Source: an uncultured Oscillospiraceae bacterium
Lineage (GTDB): Bacteria > Bacillota > Clostridia > Oscillospirales > Acutalibacteraceae
DNA: 12,270 bases
NCBI GenBank assembly: GCA_905198295.1
Contig: CAJKBW010000083.1
Location: forward strand, 1-12,270
Direction: 5' to 3'
The position numbers and the translations under genes were made by a program. The notes under the pieces are model-generated. The model searched no databases. It was not told the origin of the DNA and saw only the letters and a program-made list of their open reading frames with translations. Numbering within the stretch: the first letter of the stretch is position 1; the number at the start of each line of letters is the position of its first letter. Below are positions 1 to 6,769 of this stretch, in pieces.

Positions 1-66
1 AATTTGGCAGGAATTGTGGCCACGCCCTTTTGGAACGCCGGCGGAAAAGGCATATACCGGATCTGA
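1..66 (+). CDS. 3' end of an unidentified protein (partial)
   Basis: Frame 1 reads open from the left edge and stops at TGA 64-66, giving the last 21 residues of a protein (NLAGIVATPFWNAGGKGIYR then I). The choice of frame rests mainly on position: a strong intrinsic terminator follows about 10 bases after this stop. I do not recognise the family from such a short tail. The other two plus frames also read through the left edge, so the frame call is tentative. Confidence 0.4.
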   Translation, partial: NLAGIVATPFWNAGGKGIYRI

Positions 67-75
67 CCGACGACG

Positions 76-104
76 AAACCGCCGCCCGAACGGGCGGCGG
101 TTTT
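76..104. terminator. Symmetric intrinsic terminator between convergent genes
   Basis: A 12-bp perfect stem pairs 76-87 (AAACCGCCGCCC) with 92-103 (GGGCGGCGGTTT) around a GAAC tetraloop, with T at 101-104. The A run on the left arm becomes a T run on the minus strand, so the hairpin can terminate both the partial gene ending at 66 and the minus-strand AraC remnant ending at 109. This is the usual layout between convergent genes. Confidence 0.88.
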
Positions 105-108
105 CCGT

Positions 109-315
109 TTACTTGTCAGTGTGTGCTCTGTCTCCGGAGGAATGACCCGGATGGGCGGCGCGATACTGGTTGGCAGACATGCCGCTGGCCAGCTTGAAAG
201 CCCGGTAAAAAGCGGAATAGGTGTCGAAACCGGCCAGACTGGCGATTTCCGCCGCCGGCTGGTCGGTTTCGGTGAGCAGCCGGGTGGCCCTGATCGGCTC
301 ACGGCTGGTGTTCAC
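109..315 (-). pseudogene. AraC-family regulator remnant (C-terminal HTH only)
   Basis: On the minus strand, 68 codons end in TAA at 111-109. They contain the second helix-turn-helix of an AraC/XylS regulator: the pattern RLLTETDQPAAEIASLAGF followed by YSAFYRAFKLASGMSANQYR matches the family's A..LL..T....EIA..GF....F.R.FK...G.....YR core. A complete AraC DNA-binding domain needs about 100 residues and a full protein about 250-300, so the first HTH and the sensor domain are missing. The only usable start is GTG at 315-313, and a TAG stop lies immediately upstream in frame (318-316). AraC-like residues become unrecognisable at about 285-300, next to the ribosome binding site of the divergent permease gene. 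I read it as a truncated, probably non-functional gene left by a deletion or rearrangement; a misjoined assembly is the alternative. Confidence 0.75.
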
Positions 316-348
316 CTATGATAAGCAGCGGTAAGGAGGTGCGGCTTT

Positions 349-1332
349 ATGAAATTTACCAATACCCTGCGGCGCAGCGTGCATGACGCGGATGAAAGAC
401 AGCGCGTCTACCGGCTGGCGGCAAGCAAAAGCCGCGCCTTCACCTGGAAGCTGATCCGCATGCTGCTGGTCATCGGCATTTCCTTTATCATCGTTTATCC
501 GCTGATCGTCAAGTTCAGCGTCTCCATCATGAGCCGCTCGGATATGAACGATGTGGCGGTGCGCTGGGTTGCAAAAAATCCCACTCTTGACAATTTTGCC
601 TTTTCCTTTAACGCCATGAAATACCCGACGGCGCTGGCCAATACGGTGTTCGTCAGTGTGGTATGCACGCTTTTGCAGATGTTTTCCTGCTGCCTGGCCG
701 CGTATGCGTTTGTCAAGCTGAAGTTTCCCGGGTCCAAGCTGCTGTTTGTCCTTGCGGTGTTCACTCTTGTGGTGCCGCCGCAGACCTACATGATGGGCAT
801 GTACGCCCAGACGCGTTTTTTCAACCCCTTCGGGCTGGTCGAGATGCTCACCGGCAAGGTCGGCCTGATCAACACCTACTGGCCGATCTTCATCCGCTCG
901 CTGTGCGGGGTGGGGGTGCGCAACGGTCTGTACATCTATCTGATGACCCAGTTCTTCCGCAACATGCCCACTGAACTGGAGGAAGCGGCACATGTGGACG
1001 GCGCTTCGCCGTTCAAGACCTTTTACCGCATCATGCTGCCTAACGCGGTGCCGATTCTGGTCACTATTGCGGTGTTCTCCTTCGTGTGGCAGTGGAACGA
1101 CGAATTCTATGCCGCCATCCTTACCCCCGACTTTGATTTCATCTCCCGCAATCTTTACCGGATTGACAATATGATCACCGTGATTACCGGTGCTTATGTC
1201 AACGATCCCGCCTATACCTCCATCCTCAAGAACGCGGCATCCCTGCTGGCTGTGGCCCCGCTGATGCTGGTGTTTGTGGGCGCACAGAAGTTCTTTGTGG
1301 AAAATTTTGAACGTTCAGGCATTGTGGGCTGA
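349..1332 (+). CDS. Carbohydrate ABC transporter permease, MalG/UgpE type
   Basis: A 327-residue integral membrane protein, one of the two permeases of a CUT1-type sugar importer. Hydrophobic segments lie near residues 34-55, 95-121, 129-151, 174-200, 234-250 and 297-315. The EAA loop that contacts the ATPase is at 211-231 (EEAAHVDGASPFKTFYRIML) and is well conserved. The C-terminal FVENFERSGIVG is typical of MalG-side permeases. AGGAGG at 334-339 with 9-base spacing to ATG 349 supports the start. Such permeases normally follow a MalF-type permease and a solute-binding protein, but upstream there is only an antisense AraC remnant, so the gene is orphaned in this window. A weak TATGAT at 317-322 is the only promoter-like element seen. 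The next gene follows after 43 bases with no terminator, so co-transcription is likely. The sugar cannot be inferred from the sequence. Confidence 0.93.
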   Translation: MKFTNTLRRSVHDADERQRVYRLAASKSRAFTWKLIRMLLVIGISFIIVYPLIVKFSVSIMSRSDMNDVAVRWVAKNPTLDNFAFSFNAMKYPTALANTVFVSVVCTLLQMFSCCLAAYAFVKLKFPGSKLLFVLAVFTLVVPPQTYMMGMYAQTRFFNPFGLVEMLTGKVGLINTYWPIFIRSLCGVGVRNGLYIYLMTQFFRNMPTELEEAAHVDGASPFKTFYRIMLPNAVPILVTIAVFSFVWQWNDEFYAAILTPDFDFISRNLYRIDNMITVITGAYVNDPAYTSILKNAASLLAVAPLMLVFVGAQKFFVENFERSGIVG

Positions 1333-1375
1333 ACCGGAAGAACGGCAGACACAGGCCGGAAAGGCAGTCAAATTT

Positions 1376-2779
1376 ATGTTTAAGAAAGGTCTTGCAGCTA
1401 TGGTTACGACAGCGGCGGTTCTGGGCATGGGGTTTTCCGCCATGCCCGCGGGCGCGCTCAGCGCGATGGCGCCCTATGAGGCGTGGGTTTCTCCGGATTC
1501 TTTTTACAGTGGTGCGATGCTCGAACTCAAGCGGGACGGCGATGTCTCCTCCTGGATTACCAGCGAGCTTTCCACCATGAAAAACGAGTACAACATCAAC
1601 ACGGTCAATCTGTACGGGCTGGAAAGCTTCCGGCATACCGAAAAGCTGTTTGACGAGCTCAAAAGGCTCGGCATGCAGGCGGTGGTGCGCATTGAGGCGT
1701 ACAGCCAGGATTTTGCCTTCCGTGAGGCGGATCTGCCGTATATTATCAACATATACGACGATCTGCTGGATCTGGTCTGCCGGCCCGAGCACCGGGAACA
1801 GGTGGCATACTTTTCGCTGAACATGCCGGTCGACGATCCCCGGGTGCAGCAGAATACCGGCGGGCTGAATTCCTCTGTGTTTATATCCAGTCAGGTGACC
1901 TATGCCGAGGCGTTTGTTAAGCGCATGCGGGAGGAAACCGCCAAGCGCGGTTTCAACGATGCCCAGATGTACCTGAGCATTTTCTATGGCTGGGACAACA
2001 GCTTCAAGATCCCGTCCTATGCCTCTGCGGGCGCGGACGGCTATTTCATGAACAACTACACCTACCCCAAGAACGACAATGCCATCCCGGACGAAACTGC
2101 GTCCGACGCCGATCTGATCAACCGTACGCGGCTGTCCATTTCGGTGAGCAAATTCCTCAAGGATTATCCGGATAAGCCGCTGGTGGTGGAATTCGGCTTC
2201 CATACGCTGGAATACAACGGCGGCAAAAAGCCCAACCAGACCGCCGGACTGGTGGCCAACCGGGCGGCAAAAGCCCGCGCTATCAAGGCGACGCTCGATT
2301 ATTACCGCGAGGCGGTACCGAATTTCCGCGGGGCGCTGTATTTCGGATACAACCTGTATAAGGAGGAGGGTAATCCGCCGGCGGTGATGGACTGGACCCT
2401 CAACTACCCGGACGGGGACGACTGGGCCACAACGACGAATCCGCCGGCCGCGACGGACGGACCTACCGGCGGTCGGCCAACAGACAGCCAGACCACCGGC
2501 GGGGACGGTACCACCTCCCCGGCCGACGGCAGCGCACCGGCGACCGGGCCGGAAGCGCCCGGAGATGAAAACGGCAGCACCCCTGCCTCCGGAACGGATG
2601 CGGTCACCTCGGCAGGGGCGTCGTCGGATCCGGACGAAAGCAGTGAGGCAAAACAGACCTCCGGCATGCCGCTGGCAACCAAAATCGCGCTGGGTGTGCT
2701 CGGCGGGCTGACAGCGGTGCTTGGCGGGCTGACAGCGTTCTGGCTGGTGCTGCGTCATAAGGCCAAGACGGCGGGATGA
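1376..2779 (+). CDS. Secreted, membrane-anchored glycosidase-like barrel protein (paralogue 1)
   Basis: 467 residues. The start at 1376 gives a proper signal peptide (MFKKGLAAMVTTAAVLGMGF, Ala-rich end near 26-30) with a weak GGAAAGG at 1358-1364; the longer open frame overlaps the permease and is not needed. Residues about 30-345 form one globular domain with alternating strand/helix character and motifs suggesting a TIM barrel: VVRIEAYS (103-110), MYLSIFYGWDNSF (198-210), GADGYFMNNY (219-228), VVEFGFHTLEYN (270-281) and YFGYNLYKEE (322-331). E107, D207, E272 and E279 are shared with the downstream paralogue and are candidate active-site acids. Residues 350-430 are a Gly/Thr/Pro/Ser/Asp-rich linker, then a membrane helix (433-459) with a basic tail anchors the protein outside the cell. 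No sortase LPXTG is seen. Seen: architecture and homology to its neighbour. Inferred: carbohydrate hydrolysis or binding. I cannot name the family with confidence. Confidence 0.85.
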   Translation: MFKKGLAAMVTTAAVLGMGFSAMPAGALSAMAPYEAWVSPDSFYSGAMLELKRDGDVSSWITSELSTMKNEYNINTVNLYGLESFRHTEKLFDELKRLGMQAVVRIEAYSQDFAFREADLPYIINIYDDLLDLVCRPEHREQVAYFSLNMPVDDPRVQQNTGGLNSSVFISSQVTYAEAFVKRMREETAKRGFNDAQMYLSIFYGWDNSFKIPSYASAGADGYFMNNYTYPKNDNAIPDETASDADLINRTRLSISVSKFLKDYPDKPLVVEFGFHTLEYNGGKKPNQTAGLVANRAAKARAIKATLDYYREAVPNFRGALYFGYNLYKEEGNPPAVMDWTLNYPDGDDWATTTNPPAATDGPTGGRPTDSQTTGGDGTTSPADGSAPATGPEAPGDENGSTPASGTDAVTSAGASSDPDESSEAKQTSGMPLATKIALGVLGGLTAVLGGLTAFWLVLRHKAKTAG

Positions 2780-3524
2780 CCGGACAGCGGAAAAGCGCAG
2801 ATTCCCGATGAACCCAAATCCGGCTATCCGGAAGAAAGGAATGGTTTTAGGATGATGAGGAAACGTCTGCTGGCAGGCGGGCTGGCGGCGCTGATGAGCG
2901 CCCTCCTGCTGGTTCCCGGATTCGGCGCGTCCGCTGCCGCGGAACAGCCGGTCAATGCGATGGCCCCGTATGAAGCATTTGTGGATCCGGACACCTTTTT
3001 CAGCGGCGCCGTGCTGGACCTGAAAAAGGAAGGCGATGTTCACGCCTGGATCACCCGCGAGCTCGAAAACATGAAATACGGCTACAATATCAACACCCTC
3101 AACATTTACGGCCTGGAAGGGTTTGACAACGGGGACAGCAACGAAAACAAGGATTTCCTGTTTGAAGAGCTGGCCCGGCTGGGCATGAAGGTGGTGGTGC
3201 GCATCGAGGCGTACAGCGATACCTTTGCGTTCCAGGTTTCTGATCTCGATTATGTTTTCAATACCTATCAGAAACTCATCGAATATGTCTGCGGGGACGG
3301 TAAGCGTCAGCAGGTAGCGTATTTTGCGCTGAACATGCCGGTCGATGACCCGCAGGTTCAGCAGAAGCTGGAAGGCGGCATCAACGGCGAGCAGTCGAAG
3401 CAGCGGCAGGTGGAATACGCCGGGGCGTTTGTCAAACGGATGCGCGAAACCACTGCGTCCTACGGCTTTACCGACGCGCAGCTGTACCTGAGCGTTTTCT
3501 ATGGCTGGGACAACAGCTTCAAGA
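1980..3524 (+). repeat. Tandem gene duplication: paralogous barrel domains
   Basis: The mature N-terminal domains of the two adjacent secreted proteins (residues about 30-345 of the first, 36-357 of the second) align almost end to end with few gaps. Coding DNA is still identical over 30 bases at 1980-2009 and 3495-3524, the segment encoding FYGWDNSFK. Other shared blocks encode MAPYEA, NMPVDDP, FVKRMRE, GADGYFMNNY, GFHTLEYN, PNQTAGLV and LYFGYNLYKEEG. This shows duplication; the C-terminal regions of the two proteins are unrelated. The coordinates given span from the first to the second copy of the identical block. Confidence 0.9.
2702..2737 (+). repeat. Short in-frame direct repeat in the membrane-anchor coding region
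   Basis: GGCGGGCTGACAGCG occurs at 2702-2716 and again at 2723-2737, a 21-base period. It encodes a repeated GGLTA every seven residues in the C-terminal membrane helix of the first paralogue. It looks like a small in-frame duplication that lengthened or reshaped the anchor helix. Confidence 0.85.
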
Positions 3525-4765
3525 CTCCGTCCTATGTCTCCTCCGGTGCGGACGGCTATTTCATGAACAACTATTCCTATCCGCTCAACAGCACCAAGCT
3601 GCCGGAGGCTTCGGCTCCGGGCGAAGAGCTGATCAACGCCAACCGGCTGGCCATCTCGATGAATACCTATCTCAGCCAGTATCCGGGAAAACCGTTGGTG
3701 ATTGAAAGCGGTTTCCACACTCTCGAGTACAACAACGGCGTTGTGCCCAACCAGACTGCCGGTTTAGTGAAGGATAAGGAAGCCAAGATCAAGGCGATCA
3801 AGGCCACCCTCGACTTCTATGAGCAGTTCGACGAGTTCCGTGGATGGCTGTATTTCGGGTATAACCTGTATAAAGAGGAGGGCAGCCCTGCTGCGGTGAT
3901 GGACTGGAGTCTGGTGTATCCGCTGGAAGGGCAGGCACAGGCCGAAACCGGTTACCGTGTTGGTAATGCCGCAGCGGTCGCGGATGAGGCAGCTTCCGAC
4001 CGGATGGCGGTGGAACTCAAGACTGCCGGCGACGGCATCGCGTTTTACGAATGTGCGGCGCTCAACCAGATCGGCCTGACCTACAGGGCGGATGCAGACG
4101 CGGTGGTGGGGTTATATATTAACGACGAGAAAAAGCAGGAAATCACGCTGCCCGCGTCGTCCGGCTACACCATTGTATTCGTCTCGCAGACGGTGGTAAA
4201 AGGGGCTAATCTGCGCCTTCAGCTGGAAACCGGTGCGGTGACGCTGGATATGATCGGTGCATATCCGCAGCTGGAAACCGAAAACGGCGTGCTGGCCGGC
4301 AGGGCGGAAGTGGTCACCGATGAGGCCGCTTCCAACGGCCAGGCAGTGGCCGGGCTGACCGGCGAAGAAGATACTATTACCATGCAGGGCATCCGTGGCG
4401 GCGCCCGTATCAAGGTGCATTACCGGGCGGATGCGGACAGCCGGATCCGCTTGACGGTCAACGGGAAAAACAGCGTCGAGCTGGATCTGAAGGCCACCGA
4501 TACGTATACCGACATGAGCGCCACCCTCAACGTGCCGACCGGCTCCACGCTGGTTATTCAGGGAATCGGCGGCGAGGGGGTTTACATCGACTATGTAGGC
4601 CTCAGCGGCGTGCCGGATCCCGAGGAATCCGTGCCGGCCGAGGATGACTCCACGGCGGATGGTGATCAGAACAGTATGATGCCGGTGATTATCGTGCTGA
4701 TCTGCCTCGGCGTATTTCTGGCAGGCGTGGTCGTGGTGACGCTGGTCATTCTCAAGAAAAAATAA
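2852..4765 (+). CDS. Secreted, membrane-anchored glycosidase-like barrel protein with two CBM-like modules (paralogue 2)
   Basis: 637 residues. AGAAAGGA at 2833-2840 precedes ATG 2852 (a second ATG at 2855 is possible). Signal peptide: MMRKRLL then a hydrophobic stretch to about residue 28 (GASAAA). The barrel-like domain (36-357) mirrors the upstream paralogue; candidate acids are E119 (RIEAY), D220 (FYGWDNS) and E285 (VIESGFHTLEYN). Two tandem beta-rich modules follow, about 368-471 and 483-586. Each has the order DEAAS..., YRADADS/A, a V/I-NG or ND turn, and ends in a strand resembling CBM6/CBM35 C-termini (LDMIGAY; VYIDYVGLSG). An acidic linker (588-605) leads to a membrane helix (609-634) with a KKK stop-transfer tail. 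So it is an extracellular enzyme-like or binding domain plus two likely sugar-binding modules on the cell surface. The gap from the first paralogue is 72 bases with no terminator. The CBM assignment is by pattern, not by database match. Confidence 0.88.
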   Translation: MMRKRLLAGGLAALMSALLLVPGFGASAAAEQPVNAMAPYEAFVDPDTFFSGAVLDLKKEGDVHAWITRELENMKYGYNINTLNIYGLEGFDNGDSNENKDFLFEELARLGMKVVVRIEAYSDTFAFQVSDLDYVFNTYQKLIEYVCGDGKRQQVAYFALNMPVDDPQVQQKLEGGINGEQSKQRQVEYAGAFVKRMRETTASYGFTDAQLYLSVFYGWDNSFKTPSYVSSGADGYFMNNYSYPLNSTKLPEASAPGEELINANRLAISMNTYLSQYPGKPLVIESGFHTLEYNNGVVPNQTAGLVKDKEAKIKAIKATLDFYEQFDEFRGWLYFGYNLYKEEGSPAAVMDWSLVYPLEGQAQAETGYRVGNAAAVADEAASDRMAVELKTAGDGIAFYECAALNQIGLTYRADADAVVGLYINDEKKQEITLPASSGYTIVFVSQTVVKGANLRLQLETGAVTLDMIGAYPQLETENGVLAGRAEVVTDEAASNGQAVAGLTGEEDTITMQGIRGGARIKVHYRADADSRIRLTVNGKNSVELDLKATDTYTDMSATLNVPTGSTLVIQGIGGEGVYIDYVGLSGVPDPEESVPAEDDSTADGDQNSMMPVIIVLICLGVFLAGVVVVTLVILKKK

Positions 4766-4792
4766 CCGGTTTGTCCGAGGAGGAAAAACGAT

Positions 4793-5530
4793 ATGCAGTA
4801 TGGATTACAGATGTACACCCTGCGGCAGCTGACCGATAAGCACATGGCACAGACGCTTGAACAGGTCGCGCAGATGGGGTATACGGGCGTGGAACTGGCC
4901 GGATTCGGTGATCTTACGCCGGACGAAATGGTGCAGGCGGTGCGCCGCAACGGCCTGACGGTGATCAGCGCGCACGTCGGCTACCAGGATTTACAGGCCG
5001 ACGCGGAAAAATGGATCCGCATTGCCGGAGAGCTCGGCATGACGAGGATTACCCTGCCGTGGATGGATCCGGAACGGCTGAGCGCCGACAATATCGAGGC
5101 GACCGCCGATATGATCAACGGAATCCAGAAGACGCTGGCTGCATCCGGCATTGAGCTGTCCTACCACAACCATGATTTTGAGTTCGTGGATGACCGCTAT
5201 GCGCGGCTGATGGCGCTCTGCCCGGCGCTGAAGTTTGAGTTGGACACCTACTGGGTGAAATTTGCCGGGTACGATCCCGCGGCGCTGATGGCGCAGTATG
5301 CCGACCGGATCGTGCTTGTGCACCTGAAGGACATGCTCGACAAGGATCCGGTGACCCATGAGGATCCGAATCCCACCCTGATGACCGGTACGGTGGATGT
5401 CATGAGCATCGTCCGGCAGGGCGACAAAATGGGCATTCCGTGGGGCATCGTCGAAATGGATCAGCCGATTGGCGATCCGCTCGAAGCGGTACGGATGAGT
5501 TTGGAGAATCTCCGGAGGGCGGCGGAATAA
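4793..5530 (+). CDS. Sugar phosphate isomerase/epimerase family protein (xylose-isomerase-like TIM barrel)
   Basis: 245 residues, a normal length for small cytosolic members of the AP-endonuclease-2 / xylose-isomerase-like barrel superfamily. Visible family motifs: YTGVELAGFG (30-39), VISAHVG (58-63), YHNHDFEF (124-131), FELDTYW (148-154), VLVHLKDM (174-181) and GIVEMDQ (218-224). Likely divalent-metal residues are D151, H177 and E221, with H61, H125/H127 and E130 also in the pocket. A strong GAGGAGG at 4777-4783 sits 9 bases before the ATG, 27 bases after the anchored paralogue, so it is the last gene of the operon and ends at the terminator beginning at 5543. Members act on sugars, sugar phosphates, keto-sugars or inosoles. 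The substrate here is unknown but presumably comes from the glycan handled by the upstream surface proteins. Confidence 0.85.
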   Translation: MQYGLQMYTLRQLTDKHMAQTLEQVAQMGYTGVELAGFGDLTPDEMVQAVRRNGLTVISAHVGYQDLQADAEKWIRIAGELGMTRITLPWMDPERLSADNIEATADMINGIQKTLAASGIELSYHNHDFEFVDDRYARLMALCPALKFELDTYWVKFAGYDPAALMAQYADRIVLVHLKDMLDKDPVTHEDPNPTLMTGTVDVMSIVRQGDKMGIPWGIVEMDQPIGDPLEAVRMSLENLRRAAE

Positions 5531-5542
5531 CCGAATAATGCA

Positions 5543-5576
5543 CGGGGGTGGGTAGAGATGCCTGCCCCCGTTTTTT
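5543..5576 (+). terminator. Intrinsic terminator of the permease-to-isomerase operon
   Basis: CGGGGGTGGG (5543-5552) pairs with CCTGCCCCCG (5561-5570), a 10-bp stem with two G-U pairs and an 8-base loop, followed by six T (5571-5576). The T tract overlaps the stop codon of the convergent trxB gene. On the minus strand the hairpin lacks a proper T run, so it mainly serves the plus-strand operon. Confidence 0.9.
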
Positions 5577-6504
5577 ATTGCAGCTGCGTCTGCAGGAGAT
5601 ATTCCTCCACATACCGTGAGGCAACCGCGCCATCCGCAGCTGCGGTAACGATCTGGCGCAGCGGCTTTGTCCGCACGTCGCCGACCGCGAATACTCCCGG
5701 TATGCCGGTGCGGGTGGTTTCGTCCGCGCACAGGCAGCCGGCGTCATCGACGGCGAGCTGGCTGCGGAACAGGGCGGTATCCGGTACCCGCCCGATGGCG
5801 ACAAATACGCCGTCGCACGCCAGCGCGCGGCGGTCGCCGGTATGCACATCCTCGAGTTGGACACCGGTTACCCGTTCGTCGTGCAGAATTTCCGCAATGC
5901 GGCAGTTCCACAAAAACTCCACGGCACTGTCCTGGAGTGCACGGCGGTATACCGCCGCAGCGCGCAGGTTGTCCCGACGGTGAACAAGATATACCTTGCG
6001 GCACAGTCTGGCCAGATAAAGCGCATCCTCGGCTGCGCTGTTGCCGCCGCCGGCCACCACCACCGATTTATCCTTATACAGCATACCGTCGCAGGCTGCA
6101 CAGTACGATACGCCGCGCCCGCGCAGGCTGGCTTCCTCGGGCAGCCCGAGTTCCCGCGGATAGGCGCCGGTGGCGGCAATCACCGTTTGGGCAAGGATAT
6201 CCCCGTCGGCTGTGGTGAGACGCTTGGGCTGCGCGTGCAGGTCCACAGCCGTGACCTCGGCAAAACGGGTCTGTGCGCCGAAACGTTCGGCGCTTTTACG
6301 CATGCGTTCCCCGAGCGTAAAGCCATCGATGCCCTCGTCAAATCCCGGATAATTGTCCACCTGCCCGGTGGAGGCCATCTGTCCGCCGGGCGTCATCTTT
6401 TCCAGCACCAGCACCGACAAACCGCTGCGCGCGCAGTATAACGCTGCGGTGTAGCCGGCAGGCCCTCCGCCGATAATGACGGTATCATAAAGGTTCTCGT
6501 TCAT
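5575..6504 (-). CDS. trxB: Thioredoxin reductase (NADPH)
   Basis: 309 residues, the normal length for the low-molecular-weight flavoprotein that passes electrons from NADPH to thioredoxin. FAD-binding motif VIIGGGPAGYTAAL (9-22), GGQMASTGQVDNYPGF (40-55), redox-active CAAC (C135-C138) in GVSYCAACDG, NADPH-binding motif VAGGGNSAAED (150-160), HRRDNLRA (175-182), and the C-terminal FAD motif GVFAVGDV (270-277) with RQIVTAAADG. The active site reads CAAC rather than the common CATC, which keeps both cysteines. ATG at 6504 is preceded by AGAAAGGCGG (6520-6511); the longer open frame upstream has no family residues. It stands alone, with no thioredoxin gene beside it, and is convergent with the sugar operon, so it is probably a housekeeping gene between two sugar loci. 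Confidence 0.96.
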   Translation of the reverse strand: MNENLYDTVIIGGGPAGYTAALYCARSGLSVLVLEKMTPGGQMASTGQVDNYPGFDEGIDGFTLGERMRKSAERFGAQTRFAEVTAVDLHAQPKRLTTADGDILAQTVIAATGAYPRELGLPEEASLRGRGVSYCAACDGMLYKDKSVVVAGGGNSAAEDALYLARLCRKVYLVHRRDNLRAAAVYRRALQDSAVEFLWNCRIAEILHDERVTGVQLEDVHTGDRRALACDGVFVAIGRVPDTALFRSQLAVDDAGCLCADETTRTGIPGVFAVGDVRTKPLRQIVTAAADGAVASRYVEEYLLQTQLQ

Positions 6505-6510
6505 GGCTGT

Positions 6511-6520
6511 CCGCCTTTCT
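6511..6520 (-). promoter_or_regulatory. Ribosome binding site that fixes the trxB start
   Basis: Minus-strand AGAAAGGCGG lies 6 bases before ATG 6504-6502. It decides for this ATG, which is also where the conserved FAD motif begins, and against the upstream extension of the open frame. Confidence 0.7.
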
Positions 6521-6613
6521 GCATACGAAATACGGTTTTTTTGCCGGTGGCCGTACCGCGCAGAGCAGCGGCAGCCGGTCGGCTCTGCCGTTAGCTTGTC
6601 CGCCGCCGGCAGG

Positions 6614-6622
6614 ATTATAACA
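6614..6622 (-). promoter_or_regulatory. Probable extended -10 promoter of trxB
   Basis: Minus-strand TGTTATAAT gives a perfect TATAAT (6619-6614) with the TGn extension. No good -35 is seen at 16-18 bases, which is tolerated by extended -10 promoters. The implied 5' leader of trxB is about 100 bases, in which I see no riboswitch-like structure. Confidence 0.5.
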
Positions 6623-6691
6623 GTAAGCGTTTTCGCATGGGGAGAGCCGAACCGGCTTTGCCGCCGCAGCGCTTCGATCACACCGGCGGTC

Positions 6692-6720
6692 TTGACGGGC
6701 ACCCGCGGATACCGTATAAT
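6692..6720 (+). promoter_or_regulatory. Near-consensus vegetative promoter of the AraC gene
   Basis: TTGACG (6692-6697), exactly 17 bases, then TATAAT (6715-6720): 11 of 12 consensus positions with ideal spacing. A transcript starting near 6727 would reach the ATG at 6770 with a leader of about 43 bases. With the minus-strand promoter at 6614-6622 it makes the 6505-6769 intergenic region divergent. Confidence 0.85.
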
Positions 6721-6755
6721 CAAAACAGAAGATGCTTCCGGCAGACGGGCAGATA

Positions 6756-6763
6756 AAGGAGGG
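6756..6763 (+). promoter_or_regulatory. Ribosome binding site that fixes the AraC start
   Basis: AAAGGAGG at 6756-6763, 6 bases before ATG 6770. The open frame extends 89 codons further upstream, but that part overlaps the promoter and the trxB leader and has no domain character, so the start is set at 6770. Confidence 0.85.
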
Positions 6764-6769
6764 AATCCC

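Noticed and set aside
316..993. Minus-strand open frame of 225 codons antisense to the permease
   Set aside because: The permease frame has the EAA loop and membrane helices; the antisense product is His/Gln-rich with no family features.
2780..2851. Possible terminator between the two paralogues (TCCGG-CTAT-CCGGA at about 2819-2832)
   Set aside because: Only a 5-bp stem with no T tract; read-through is expected.
1226..3718. Very long minus-strand open frame (830 codons) antisense to the two paralogues
   Set aside because: It is a shadow of GC-rich plus-strand coding: the plus frame has signal peptides, domains and ribosome sites, while the antisense product has no recognisable domain. Its internal repetitiveness only mirrors the paralogue duplication.
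4991..5731. Minus-strand open frame of 246 codons across the isomerase gene
   Set aside because: It overlaps a well-supported TIM-barrel gene, the terminator and the trxB end; the translation is low in hydrophobic core and rich in Arg/His, as expected for antisense of GC-rich coding DNA.
6505..6769. Upstream extensions of both the trxB frame (minus) and the AraC frame (plus) into the intergenic region
   Set aside because: Both internal starts have good ribosome sites and match the start of family homology; the extensions would cover the two promoters.
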